64,000 nucleotides of DNA. It comes from Microvirga brassicacearum. Lineage in GTDB: Bacteria; Pseudomonadota; Alphaproteobacteria; Rhizobiales; Beijerinckiaceae. The stretch spans positions 62,001-126,000 of the forward strand of contig NZ_VCMV01000006.1 of the NCBI RefSeq assembly GCF_008757455.1, in the 5' to 3' direction. The notes beneath the pieces are model-generated. The model saw only the letters and a program-made list of their open reading frames with translations, was not told the DNA's origin and did no database searches. This document shows, piece by piece, positions 9,641-17,602 of this stretch. The position numbers and the translations under genes are program-made. Every line of letters begins with the position of its first letter. The stretch's first letter is position 1.

Positions 9641-10603
9641 ATGGCTGATACCGTTTCCAAGCCCGGCCGAGGCCGGATCTACGGCTCGATCACCGAGACC
9701 ATCGGCAATACGCCGCTGGTGCGCCTCAACCGGTTGCCGAAGGAATACGGCGTCGATGCGGAAATTCTGGTGAAGCTTGAGTTCTTCAACCCGATCGCCA
9801 GCGTAAAGGACCGGATCGGCGTCAACATGATCGACGCGCTCGAAGCATCGGGCGCGATCAAATCCGGCACCACGCTGATCGAACCGACCTCCGGCAATAC
9901 GGGCATCGCACTGGCCTTCGTGGCGGCGGCGCGCGGCTATCGGCTGATCCTGGTCATGCCCGAGACCATGTCCCTCGAGCGCCGCAAGATGCTGGCTTTC
10001 CTCGGGGCGCAACTCGAACTCACGCCCGGCCCGATGGGCATGAAGGGTGCCATCGCGCGCGCCGAGGAATTGCTCAAGGAGATCCCGAATTCGGTGATGC
10101 CGCAGCAATTCAAGAACCCGGCCAATCCGGAAATCCATCGCCAGACGACCGCGGAGGAAATCTGGAACGACACCGATGGCAAGCTCGATGCGTTCGTGGC
10201 CGGTGTCGGGACCGGCGGCACCATCACGGGCGTCGGCCAGGTGCTGAAGCCGCGCCTTCCGGACCTGAAGATCTTCGCGGTCGAGCCGGAGGATTCGCCG
10301 GTTCTGTCCGGCGGGCAGCCGGGTGCGCACAAGATCCAGGGAATCGGTGCCGGTTTCGTGCCCGACGTGCTCGACCGCTCCGTCATCGACGGTGTCGTGA
10401 CGGTCGGCAACCAGACCTCCTTCGACCTCGCACGCAAGCTCTCGAAACTGGAGGGCATTCCCGGCGGAATCTCCACGGGCGCCAATGTGGCGGCGGCCCT
10501 CGAGATCGCCGGCCGCCCGGAATTCAAGGGAAAGCGCATCGTCACCGTCGCGCCGTCCTTCGCCGAACGGTACATTACCAGCGCGCTCTTCGAGGGCTTG
10601 TGA
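9641..10603 (+). CDS. cysK: cysteine synthase A (O-acetylserine sulfhydrylase)
   Basis: A PLP enzyme making cysteine from O-acetylserine and sulfide, 320 residues. The PLP lysine lies in [11 protein letters not shown] (about residue 56), followed by the substrate loop TSGNTG (about 84-89), the phosphate-binding loop GTGGT (about 190) and [12 protein letters not shown]. An upstream in-frame start at 9503 would run through the Rrf2 gene; ATG 9641 is preferred because of the well-placed GGAGAG. A rho-independent terminator follows. Confidence 0.95.
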   Translation: MADTVSKPGRGRIYGSITETIGNTPLVRLNRLPKEYGVDAEILVKLEFFNPIASVKDRIGVNMIDALEASGAIKSGTTLIEPTSGNTGIALAFVAAARGYRLILVMPETMSLERRKMLAFLGAQLELTPGPMGMKGAIARAEELLKEIPNSVMPQQFKNPANPEIHRQTTAEEIWNDTDGKLDAFVAGVGTGGTITGVGQVLKPRLPDLKIFAVEPEDSPVLSGGQPGAHKIQGIGAGFVPDVLDRSVIDGVVTVGNQTSFDLARKLSKLEGIPGGISTGANVAAALEIAGRPEFKGKRIVTVAPSFAERYITSALFEGL

Positions 10604-10624
10604 CCGTCGAACGATGAACCGGTC

Positions 10625-10648
10625 AAGGGCGGCTTCGGCCGCCTTTTT
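10625..10648 (+). terminator. rho-independent terminator of cysK
   Basis: The GGCGGC stem (10628-10633), TTCG tetraloop and GCCGCC (10638-10643) are followed directly by five T. It sits 21 bp after the cysK stop and before the next gene's ribosome-binding site. Confidence 0.85.
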
Positions 10649-10672
10649 CAGTTGGACTTGAAGGATGCCGCC

Positions 10673-11362
10673 ATGAGCAAGAACCCCGCCCGTTTCCGTC
10701 TCTATTCCGGCCCTTTGAGCATGTTCGGCGCCAAGGCTCAGATCGCGGCGATCGAGAAAGGCGTCGATTTCGACCTCGTGATGGTGCCGTTCGACATGGC
10801 GCGCCTCTATGAGCCAAAACATCCCGAGGTTGCGCGCATCAATCCCAAGCGACAGGTGCCGGTGCTGGTGCATGGCGATCTCGAGCTCTTCGATTCGACG
10901 CAGATTTTCGAATATCTCGAGGACTTCCGGCCGGAGCCCGCTTTGTGGCCCGACGACATCGAGAACCGGGCGCGGGCGCGCCAGATCGAGCATCTGTCGG
11001 ACGAGGTTTACTTCCCGCCCATCATTCGCCTGATGGGCCTGCAGGATTCGCCCGGCGATCCTGCCGCGGTCGCGAGTCGTGAGGCATCGGCGCGCTTTTA
11101 CGACGAGATGGAAACGCGACTCGGCAAAGCCGATTATCTGGCGGGCTCGTATTCGTTCGCCGATATCGCTTTCTACATGGCGCAGCTCTTCGGCGCCCGC
11201 ATGGGCGCGGGCATGACGGATGCGACGCCCAACCTTCTCCTGTGGCGCGACCGCATAGGCGCGAGGCCGGCGGTGCGGCAGGTGGTGGCGCCGATGGCGG
11301 CTTTCCTGCTCTCGGTGGGCCGCCCGCTGCCGGATTTCATGAAACGCTTCGCACCGAACTAG
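10673..11362 (+). CDS. glutathione S-transferase family protein
   Basis: A 229-residue GST. The N-terminal thioredoxin fold begins RFRLYSGPLSMFGAKAQIAAIEKG; the cis-Pro/glutathione site is QVPVLVHGDLELFDSTQIFEYLED (Val-Pro, then Glu-Leu-Phe-Asp-Ser-Thr). The C-terminal helical domain contains YLAGSYSFADIAFYMAQ, the GST N-capping region. ATG 10673 follows AAGGA at 10661-10665; a longer start at 10652 is inside the terminator-proximal region and less likely. It is unlike the GST at 907-1617 in sequence. The substrate is unknown. Confidence 0.87.
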   Translation: MSKNPARFRLYSGPLSMFGAKAQIAAIEKGVDFDLVMVPFDMARLYEPKHPEVARINPKRQVPVLVHGDLELFDSTQIFEYLEDFRPEPALWPDDIENRARARQIEHLSDEVYFPPIIRLMGLQDSPGDPAAVASREASARFYDEMETRLGKADYLAGSYSFADIAFYMAQLFGARMGAGMTDATPNLLLWRDRIGARPAVRQVVAPMAAFLLSVGRPLPDFMKRFAPN

Positions 11363-11454
11363 AAGCGGTTTCACGAAAGCTCAACCAGAACCTTCTTCCG
11401 CCCGGCCGGTTTCTTCTTGCAGATCGTATTTCGCAGATTTCGCAAGGAGTTCCC

Positions 11455-11769
11455 ATGGCGGAAAGAAACGCACCCCATTCGCTGAAGCACCAGAGCGCGG
11501 ATCAGATCCGCAACCAGCAACGCGGCGGCAATGTGAGCCCGCCGGATCCCAATCGCGACGCGGGTCCCGAAGGCAATGCGACCATGCGCAAGGCGTGGAA
11601 CGAGCCCGGCGGCGAGGCTGACGCTTATCGGCAATCTCAGGGCGGTGCGGGCAATCGCGATGAAGGTCATGACGATCTCACGGCGGCCCAGACCCCCGAG
11701 ACCACCAAGCATCTGAGCGACGCGAGCCTGTCGCCTGACGACAAGCCCTCCAAGAAGGAGAGGCATTGA
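11455..11769 (+). CDS. small hydrophilic protein of unknown function (1 of 4 in tandem)
   Basis: A predicted 104-residue protein, not recognised. It is rich in Asp, Glu, Asn, Gln, Gly and Pro, has no Cys, and has no stretch long or hydrophobic enough for a membrane segment or a folded core, so it is probably largely disordered. ATG 11455 follows AAGGAG at 11444-11449, which favours this start over the longer frame from 11242 that overlaps the GST gene. Three more small genes of the same character follow (11772, 12126, 12361). An upstream AGAAC-N16-GGTT at 11387-11411 resembles, with two mismatches, the alphaproteobacterial general-stress sigma (EcfG) promoter. A stress role is inference. Confidence 0.65.
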   Translation: MAERNAPHSLKHQSADQIRNQQRGGNVSPPDPNRDAGPEGNATMRKAWNEPGGEADAYRQSQGGAGNRDEGHDDLTAAQTPETTKHLSDASLSPDDKPSKKERH

Positions 11770-11771
11770 TC

Positions 11772-12071
11772 ATGCCGAAGAAGAACGACAACCGCGTCGG
11801 CAGCAGCGACGGCCCCGCCGTCAACGGCGGCCGTCAGACGGACGAACAGGCGGCGATCGTCCGGCAGGAAGGCGGCGGTCTCACCGACGCGGAGCGGGCC
11901 AGCGCAGCGGCTGGCACACCGCACGGGCGCGGCAACCCGGCCCTGGGCGGCTCATCCGGCGGCCACTCGGACCAAATGGGATCACGCGGCACGACGGAAG
12001 ACCGCAAAGTGGCGGGCGGCCTGTCTCTCTCGGAACGAGCCTCTCGCGACAGCCGGAAGAAGCACTCCTAG
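11772..12071 (+). CDS. small glycine-rich hydrophilic protein (2 of 4 in tandem)
   Basis: A predicted 99-residue protein, not recognised. Eighteen of 99 residues are Gly; Ser, Asp, Arg and Lys dominate the rest, and there is no Cys, Trp, Phe or Tyr. Short phrases such as GGLTDAERASAAA and GGLSLSERASRDSRKK look like a degenerate internal duplication (G-G-L-x-x-x-E-R-A-S). It begins 2 bp after the stop of the previous small gene, so the two are almost certainly cotranscribed. The composition fits the hydrophilin/desiccation-protein type, but no family was identified. Confidence 0.62.
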   Translation: MPKKNDNRVGSSDGPAVNGGRQTDEQAAIVRQEGGGLTDAERASAAAGTPHGRGNPALGGSSGGHSDQMGSRGTTEDRKVAGGLSLSERASRDSRKKHS

Positions 12072-12125
12072 CCAGCGACCCGATTGGTGATCGCCGTTAC
12101 GAGGCTAATGCGAAGGAGCAGCCCG

Positions 12126-12350
12126 ATGGGCCATGCAAGCTACGGCAATAACAGTCAGCAGGACCCGCAATCTCCCAAGAAGCCGGATCCCGCCACCGTG
12201 CCGAAATCTGACAACAAGGCGCCGCCTCCGGAACTGCCGGCGGCGGGCCCACACGCGCATCCAGACCTGACGAACGAGAGTTCGACCCCCGGAGCAGGGG
12301 CCCTGCCCGAGGCCGGCGAGCCGGACGGCACCGATTCGACTAGCGGATAG
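12126..12350 (+). CDS. small proline-rich hydrophilic protein (3 of 4 in tandem)
   Basis: A predicted 74-residue protein, not recognised. It is rich in Pro, Asp, Gly and Ala (for example PKKPDPATVPKSDNKAPPP) with no predicted membrane segment. ATG 12126 has AAGGAG at 12113-12118; an upstream in-frame start at 12084 lacks such a site. The spacing of 54 nt from the previous gene leaves room for an internal promoter, though none is obvious. It shares composition, not clear sequence identity, with its neighbours. Confidence 0.55.
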   Translation: MGHASYGNNSQQDPQSPKKPDPATVPKSDNKAPPPELPAAGPHAHPDLTNESSTPGAGALPEAGEPDGTDSTSG

Positions 12351-12360
12351 AGGACCGCAG

Positions 12361-12540
12361 ATGCCACAGCATGAGAAAAGCCGCAAACGGGCGACCGATA
12401 AGGATATCGAGGCCCCGCGCCTGACACCGCAAGGACGCGCCGCTGAGAACGCTGCCGGCGAGGATATGACCGCGCCGCAAGCGTCGGACGGGCGAAAACC
12501 CCAGGGCAAGAAAGGGCAGCCCGACAAGGCCGAAGGGTAG
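12361..12540 (+). CDS. very small charged protein (4 of 4 in tandem)
   Basis: A 59-codon frame starting MPQHEKSRKRATDKD and ending GKKGQPDKAEG. It is Lys/Arg/Asp/Glu-rich, with no hydrophobic core and no Cys. GAGG at 12350-12353 lies 7 nt before the ATG, and the gene starts 10 bp after the preceding stop. It ends 5 bp before a strong terminator, which is a good argument that it is real and is the last gene of the small-protein operon. Function unknown. Confidence 0.5.
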   Translation: MPQHEKSRKRATDKDIEAPRLTPQGRAAENAAGEDMTAPQASDGRKPQGKKGQPDKAEG

Positions 12541-12545
12541 GGATC

Positions 12546-12575
12546 AAAAAAAGGCCTCCCGAGGGAGGCCTTTTT
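12546..12575. terminator. bidirectional rho-independent terminator
   Basis: A run of A, then GGCCTCCC-GA-GGGAGGCC, then a run of T: an 8-bp GC stem flanked by A and T tracts, functional in both directions. It closes the small-protein operon on the plus strand and typA on the minus strand (typA ends at 12580). Confidence 0.9.
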
Positions 12576-12579
12576 AGTG

Positions 12580-14412
12580 TCATGCGCTGACGGTTTCCTT
12601 CGAGGAGCGCTCGGCGCGCTTGCGCTCGTTCGGATCGAGGACCGTCTTGCGGATGCGGATCGATTTCGGCGTCACTTCGACGAGTTCATCTTCCTGAATC
12701 CACGCCAGCGATTTTTCCAGCGTCATACGGATCGGCGGGGTGAGACGCACCGCCTCATCCTTCGAGGTGGTGCGGATGTTGGTGAGCTTCTTGCCCTTCA
12801 GCACGTTCACCTCGAGATCGTTCTCGCGGTTATGCTCGCCGACGATCATGCCCTGATAGACCTTCCAGCCCGGCTCGATCATCATCGGACCGCGATCTTC
12901 GAGGTTCCAGAGCGCATAGGCCACCGCCTCGCCGCTGTCGTTCGAAATCAGCACGCCGTTGCGGCGTCCGGCAATCTCGCCCTTGAAGGGCTCATAGGCG
13001 TGGAACAGCCGGTTCATGATGGCGGTGCCGCGCGTATCGGTCATCAACTCGCCCTGGTAGCCGATGAGGCCACGGGTGGGAGCGTAGAAGACCAGACGCT
13101 GGCGATTGCCGCCGGAGGGACGCATTTCCAGCATATCGGCGCGCCGCTCCGACATCTTCTGCACCACGACGCCCGAATATTCCTCGTCCACGTCGATGAC
13201 GACTTCCTCAATGGGCTCGAGCAATTCGCCGGTGGCCTCGTCCTTCGTGAACACCACGCGGGGACGCGACACCGCAAGCTCGAAGCCTTCGCGGCGCATG
13301 GTCTCGATCAGGATCGCGAGCTGCAATTCGCCACGTCCCGAGACGAAGAACGAATCCTTGTCGGTCGCCTCCTCGATCTTCAGCGTGACGTTGCCCTCGC
13401 CTTCCTTGAACAGGCGATCGCGGATCATGCGGCTCGTGACCTTGTCGCCCTCGGTGCCGGCAAGCGGCGAATCGTTGACGAGGAACGACATGGTGACGGT
13501 CGGCGGATCGATCGGCTGGGCCTGGATCGGAATGTCGTTTTCGGTCGCGCAGAAGGTGTCGGCCACCGAGCCTTTGACAAGACCCGCGATGGACACGATG
13601 TCGCCCGCCTCGCCGATCTCGATCGGCTGGCGCTCGAGACCGCGGAACGCCAGGATCTTCGAGACACGGCCGGTCTCGACGAGCTTGCCCTCGCGATCGA
13701 TCACCTTGATCGACTGGTTCGGCTTGACCGAGCCCGACGAGATGCGGCCCGTGACGATGCGTCCCAGGAACGGGTTCGCCTCGAGCAGGGTGCCGAGCAT
13801 GCGGAACGGGCCCTCTTCGGTCTTGGCCGGCGGCACATGCCTGAGCACCAGGTCGAACAGAGGCCCCAGGCCCTGATCGCTCGGGCCTTCGGGCGCGTCA
13901 GCCATCCAGCCATTGCGGCCCGAACCGTAGAGAATGGGGAAATCGAGCTGCTCGTCGGTGGCGTCGAGCGCCGCGAAGAGATCGAACACCTCGTTGACCA
14001 CTTCCACGTGGCGGGCGTCGGGCCGGTCGATCTTGTTGATGGCGACAATGGGCTTGAGGCCGATCTTGAGGGCTTTCGAGACCACGAACTTGGTCTGCGG
14101 CATCGGGCCTTCGGCCGCGTCCACCAGCACGATCGCGCCGTCCACCATGCTCAGGATACGCTCCACCTCGCCGCCGAAATCGGCGTGGCCGGGGGTATCG
14201 ACGATGTTGATGCGGGTATCCTTCCAGACGACCGAGGTCGCCTTGGCCAAGATGGTGATGCCGCGCTCCTTCTCGAGATCGTTCGAATCCATCGCGCGCT
14301 CTTCCACGCGCTGGTTTTCGCGGAAGCTTCCCGACTGTGAGAGGAGCTTGTCGACGAGGGTGGTTTTGCCGTGGTCGACGTGGGCGATAATGGCGATGTT
14401 GCGCAGCTTCAT
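12580..14412 (-). CDS. typA: ribosome-associated translational GTPase TypA/BipA
   Basis: A 610-residue EF-G-like GTPase acting in ribosome assembly and stress adaptation. G1 is AHVDHGKTT (10-18), G3 [12 protein letters not shown] (about 75) and G4 NKIDRPDA (about 129). Domain II/III and the BipA-specific C-terminal domain ([20 protein letters not shown], then the [16 protein letters not shown] region) follow. The length matches the family. Its leader contains an inverted repeat (14445-14492). The terminator at 12546-12575 lies 4 nt beyond the stop. Confidence 0.97.
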   Translation of the reverse strand: MKLRNIAIIAHVDHGKTTLVDKLLSQSGSFRENQRVEERAMDSNDLEKERGITILAKATSVVWKDTRINIVDTPGHADFGGEVERILSMVDGAIVLVDAAEGPMPQTKFVVSKALKIGLKPIVAINKIDRPDARHVEVVNEVFDLFAALDATDEQLDFPILYGSGRNGWMADAPEGPSDQGLGPLFDLVLRHVPPAKTEEGPFRMLGTLLEANPFLGRIVTGRISSGSVKPNQSIKVIDREGKLVETGRVSKILAFRGLERQPIEIGEAGDIVSIAGLVKGSVADTFCATENDIPIQAQPIDPPTVTMSFLVNDSPLAGTEGDKVTSRMIRDRLFKEGEGNVTLKIEEATDKDSFFVSGRGELQLAILIETMRREGFELAVSRPRVVFTKDEATGELLEPIEEVVIDVDEEYSGVVVQKMSERRADMLEMRPSGGNRQRLVFYAPTRGLIGYQGELMTDTRGTAIMNRLFHAYEPFKGEIAGRRNGVLISNDSGEAVAYALWNLEDRGPMMIEPGWKVYQGMIVGEHNRENDLEVNVLKGKKLTNIRTTSKDEAVRLTPPIRMTLEKSLAWIQEDELVEVTPKSIRIRKTVLDPNERKRAERSSKETVSA

Positions 14413-14444
14413 GGGGAGGCTTTCAGGGCTTTCAATGCAAAACG

Positions 14445-14492
14445 GCCCGGTTCGCGGCGGATAATCCCCCGCGCCCCTGGCTCGAACCGGGC
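14445..14492 (-). repeat. inverted repeat in the typA leader
   Basis: GCCCGGTTCG (14445-14454) and CGAACCGGGC (14483-14492) are perfect 10-nt reverse complements separated by 28 nt, 33-80 nt upstream of the typA start. The RNA could form a stable stem in the 5' untranslated region. There is no T-tract, so it is not a simple terminator. Confidence 0.45.
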
Positions 14493-14571
14493 GGAAATTG
14501 GTTGCGTTGCCATATAGGGATAAGGCTGCGGCGGCAATAGGGCAGCGGGTTCGATCCTCACCGCCCCGGGG

Positions 14572-14940
14572 TCATGGGGCCGGCGCTGACAGGCCCAGAG
14601 CCAGAGAAACTTGCGATAATCGTTTGTCCCGGGTCCAGAATGATGCGCCAGCAGTTAACCTTGTCGCGGCCAAAAGGTGCGCATCGACGTAACCTACGCC
14701 AGAACCCGACAATCCCGCCGTCTCGATGAAGCCGAGAACTTCTTCGTCGCTCGCCCGCACGGCTCGTGGCAGGTCGGCGAGGGAATCTAGAACCAGCGCG
14801 CGTTGACGGAGGTTTCCGAGCGCGATTTCCCCAAGCACGAACGGATGAATGAGAATGCGCCCACGTTGCAACAACCCGGCCAGCCCATCATCGGCTGCTT
14901 TGAGATGGTCAATCCAGACGGACGTGTCGACGAGGATCAC
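14572..14940 (-). CDS. vapC: type II toxin, PIN-domain ribonuclease VapC
   Basis: A 122-residue PIN-domain endoribonuclease. Acidic catalytic residues are visible in order: MILVDTSVWIDHL (Asp5), LGEIALGNL (Glu near 38), YVDAHLLAA (Asp near 85) and WTRDKRL (Asp near 104). It overlaps the upstream antitoxin gene by four bases (ATGA), the usual coupling of a vapBC pair, and ends just upstream of the typA leader. Expression is expected to be autoregulated through the VapB-VapC complex at the promoter described at 15155-15184. Confidence 0.9.
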   Translation of the reverse strand: MILVDTSVWIDHLKAADDGLAGLLQRGRILIHPFVLGEIALGNLRQRALVLDSLADLPRAVRASDEEVLGFIETAGLSGSGVGYVDAHLLAATRLTAGASFWTRDKRLSQVSLALGLSAPAP

Positions 14941-15134
14941 GACGGATCAGGTCGGCGACGCGGAATGGGTGAGAGATCAGGCTCGGTGCCTCCGAGCTGC
15001 GCCAGCCGGCGAGCGCTTTCCCGTTCGATCAATGCTTTCAATGCTTCTCTCAAAAGAGAAGCATTCTCGGAGACTCCGGTGAGGGCGCGCGCCTTCTGGA
15101 TCAAGGTATCGTCCAAGGCAACTGTGGTTCGCAT
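14937..15134 (-). CDS. vapB: type II antitoxin VapB (DUF2191-like)
   Basis: A 65-residue antitoxin beginning MRTTVALDDTLIQKARAL, the characteristic start of this VapB type: a short beta strand and helix that dimerises and binds the operator, followed by a charged C-terminal tail (RRLAQLGGTEPDLSPIPRR) that would occupy the VapC active site. The four-base overlap with vapC and the preceding palindromic promoter support the assignment. Confidence 0.87.
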   Translation of the reverse strand: MRTTVALDDTLIQKARALTGVSENASLLREALKALIERESARRLAQLGGTEPDLSPIPRRRPDPS

Positions 15135-15154
15135 GGCATAACCCCTCAGGCACC

Positions 15155-15184
15155 AATATATGCATCACATGATGCCTACATCAA
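15155..15184 (-). promoter_or_regulatory. vapBC promoter with operator-like palindrome in the spacer
   Basis: On the minus strand, TTGATG (-35, 15184-15179), an 18-nt spacer and TATATT (-10, 15160-15155). The spacer holds the inverted repeat GCATCA-CA-TGATGC (15162-15175). A VapBC complex bound there would block RNA polymerase, fitting autorepression. The start codon of vapB lies 20 nt downstream of the -10. Confidence 0.55.
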
Positions 15185-15209
15185 TGGCGGAGGTCCAATT
15201 TTCTCGCCG

Positions 15210-16442
15210 CTACAACCCCAGCTTCTTCTTCCGCTGAGCCAGCGTCCTGAGCCTTAGCGCGTTCAGCTTGATGAAGCCCGCTGCGTCGCGGTGATCATAC
15301 GCGACCGCGCCTTCCTCGAAGGTGACGAGGTCCTGGTCGTAGAGCGAATACGGGCTCTGGCGTCCGATGAGGTGAACGCCACCCTTGTAGAGCTTGAGCT
15401 TGACCTCGCCGGTGACGAATTCCTGGCTCTTGTCGATCAGCACCTGCAGCATCTCGCGCTCAGGGCTGAACCAGAAGCCGTTATAGATCAGCTCGGCATA
15501 TTTCGGCATCAGCTCATCCTTCAGGTGAGCCGCGCCGCGGTCGAGGGTGATGGATTCGATGCCGCGATGGGCGAGCGCCAGGATGGTGCCGCCGGGGGTC
15601 TCGTACATGCCGCGGCTCTTCATGCCGACGAAGCGGTTCTCGACCAGATCGAGCCGGCCGATGCCGTTTTCGCGCCCGAGGGCGTTGAGCTTGGCCAGAA
15701 GGTCCGCCGGGCCCATCTTCTTGCCGTCGATGGCGACGGGATCCCCTTTTAGGAATTCGATGGTGATCACCGTTGGCTTGTCGGGGGCGGATTCCGGATC
15801 GTTGGTGCGCGAATAGACGTAATCCGGCACCTCGGCGTTGGGATCCTCCAGCACCTTGCCCTCGGATGAGGCGTGCAGGAGGTTGGCGTCGACCGAGAAC
15901 GGGGCTTCGCCGCGCTTGTCCTTGGCGATCGGGATCTGGTTGGCTTCAGCAAAGGCGATGAGCTGCTCGCGGGAGCGCAGGTCCCATTCGCGCCACGGGG
16001 CGATGACCGTCACGTCGGGTTTCAGCGCGTAATAGCCGAGCTCGAAGCGGACCTGATCGTTGCCCTTGCCGGTGGCGCCGTGGGAGACCGCGTCGGCGCC
16101 GACGCGCTCGGCGATCTCGATCTGCTTCTTGGCGATGAGCGGGCGCGCGATGGAGGTGCCCAGAAGGTACAGGCCCTCGTATTGCGCGTTGGCGCGGAAC
16201 ATCGGGAACACGTAGTCGCGCACGAATTCGTCGCGCAGGTCCTCGATGAAGATGTTTTCGGGCTTGATGCCGAGCAGCAGGGCCTTCTGGCGCGCCGGCT
16301 CCAGCTCCTCGCCCTGGCCGAGATCGGCCGTGAACGTCACGACCTCGCAGCCATAGGTGGTCTGCAGCCATTTGAGGATGATGGAGGTGTCGAGGCCGCC
16401 CGAATAGGCGAGCACGACCTTGTTCACGCGCTTCGAAGCCAT
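15210..16442 (-). CDS. argG: argininosuccinate synthase
   Basis: A 410-residue cytosolic enzyme joining citrulline and aspartate with ATP in arginine synthesis. The P-loop-like pyrophosphatase motif AYSGGLDTS is at 12-20, followed by [25 protein letters not shown] and [10 protein letters not shown], all family landmarks. The length matches the usual 400-410. It is a single gene between the vapBC pair and a divergent oxidoreductase-like gene; the 3' end precedes the vapB promoter region by 26 nt. Confidence 0.97.
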   Translation of the reverse strand: MASKRVNKVVLAYSGGLDTSIILKWLQTTYGCEVVTFTADLGQGEELEPARQKALLLGIKPENIFIEDLRDEFVRDYVFPMFRANAQYEGLYLLGTSIARPLIAKKQIEIAERVGADAVSHGATGKGNDQVRFELGYYALKPDVTVIAPWREWDLRSREQLIAFAEANQIPIAKDKRGEAPFSVDANLLHASSEGKVLEDPNAEVPDYVYSRTNDPESAPDKPTVITIEFLKGDPVAIDGKKMGPADLLAKLNALGRENGIGRLDLVENRFVGMKSRGMYETPGGTILALAHRGIESITLDRGAAHLKDELMPKYAELIYNGFWFSPEREMLQVLIDKSQEFVTGEVKLKLYKGGVHLIGRQSPYSLYDQDLVTFEEGAVAYDHRDAAGFIKLNALRLRTLAQRKKKLGL

Positions 16443-16503
16443 GAGTTCGTCCCGGAAATGAATGACGCTCGCGGCTTACCCGGGATGCCGCGCGGGTGCA
16501 ACC

Positions 16504-16614
16504 GGGAAGGGCGAGTGGGGAGTGGCGAATGGCGAATGGGGGTGGGTGTTAGGCGAATTTAGTCTCGTCCTTCCGTTTCGCGCGCTACTTTCCATTTGCC
16601 ACTCACCATTCGCC
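16504..16614. repeat. intergenic inverted repeat with GGCGAATGG iterations
   Basis: The left arm includes two copies of GGCGAATGG (16524-16540 region); the right arm (16592-16614) carries the imperfect complement (CCATTTGCC...CCATTCGCC). It fills most of the space between divergent argG and the DsbA-like gene. It ends next to the downstream ribosome-binding site GGAG at 16621-16624. Confidence 0.55.
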
Positions 16615-16631
16615 TCCGCAGGAGCCTCCCC

Positions 16632-17264
16632 ATGGCGCAGCGTCCCATCGTCGAATTCTGGTACGATTTCGCCTCGACCTATTCGTACCTCACGGCGATG
16701 CGGATCGAGCGGGCGGCCGATACGGCCGGGATCGGTCTGCTGTGGCGTCCGTTTCTGCTCGGACCCATCTTCGCCGCGCAAGGGTGGACCACGTCGCCGT
16801 TCAACATCTTCCCCGGCAAGGGCCGCTACATGTGGCGCGATCTCGAGCGCGAGGCGGCGCGCTTGCGGATACCGTTCTGCCGCCCGAAACCCTTCCCCCA
16901 GAACAGCCTGCTCGGCGCCCGGGTGGCGCTGGTCGGATCGGACCGGGGCTGGGCGCCGCGCTTCACGCGCCTCGTCTTCACGGAGGAATTCGGCAACGGG
17001 CGCGATATCGGCGAAACCGCGGTGATCGCCGATATCCTCTCAGGCCTCGGGCTGGACGCTGCCGCTGTCCTGAGCGAGGCGGTATCCGACCCCACCAAGC
17101 TGCGTCTGCGACGGATCGGCGAGGAGGCCCAGGCGCGCGGCGTTTTCGGCGCGCCGACCCTGATCACCGAGGATGGCGAGATGTTCTGGGGCAATGACCG
17201 GCTGGAACGGGCGCTGGACTGGGCCACGGACGACCGGACGCGAAGGGCCGATGTACCAGTGTGA
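16632..17264 (+). CDS. 2-hydroxychromene-2-carboxylate isomerase-like / DsbA-family protein
   Basis: A 210-residue thioredoxin-fold (GST-kappa/DsbA-like) protein. The start VEFWYDFASTYSYL corresponds to the family's glutathione-binding loop with Ser replacing the DsbA cysteine; WRPFLLGPIF and the C-terminal GVFGAPTLITEDGEMFWGNDRL (cis-Pro region) are typical of HCCA isomerases. There is no CxxC. GGAG at 16621-16624 supports ATG 16632. The true substrate need not be an aromatic degradation intermediate, since no naphthalene-type pathway genes are nearby. Confidence 0.8.
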   Translation: MAQRPIVEFWYDFASTYSYLTAMRIERAADTAGIGLLWRPFLLGPIFAAQGWTTSPFNIFPGKGRYMWRDLEREAARLRIPFCRPKPFPQNSLLGARVALVGSDRGWAPRFTRLVFTEEFGNGRDIGETAVIADILSGLGLDAAAVLSEAVSDPTKLRLRRIGEEAQARGVFGAPTLITEDGEMFWGNDRLERALDWATDDRTRRADVPV

Positions 17265-17602
17265 AACCCACCGGTCATGCAACCAGAATCGAACCGGGCC
17301 GCTCCATCACACGCAATCGCTTGTTTCCGACTACAATTTGCAGTAAACGAGCGTCCTATCCGACAGGGCGCCAGCGGTGACGATCTTGAGGCGACGCGAA
17401 AGTGTGCCTCCTTCGTCCTTTCCGACGCCTTGCCGGAGAATGCGTTTCCACCCGTCGATGAGACACCGGCCCGCCCCTTAATAAATGGCGGCATGCCTGG
17501 GACCTGGCCCGACAGGGGCGTTCCCGGCAGCGGCGGTTGGAAGCGGCCCGTCACACGAGCCGCCGGTGAAGCCCCTTAAAGTTGGGCCGTTCAGGAGAAC
17601 CA
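17265..17602 (+). other. 338-nt non-coding region before rpsA
   Basis: No supported gene. The first part (about 17321-17350) contains AT-rich bits (TTGTTT, TACAAT, GTAAAC) that could be promoter pieces but with wrong spacing for a confident call. The second half (about 17460-17600) is GC-rich and probably the rpsA leader, ending with AGGAG at 17593-17597. Alphaproteobacterial rpsA is often preceded closely by cmk; it is not here. Confidence 0.5.

Noticed and set aside
12577-14340. 587-codon plus-strand frame opposite typA
   Set aside because: It is antisense to a clear BipA gene and has low-complexity His/Asp/Arg composition typical of GC-rich shadow frames.
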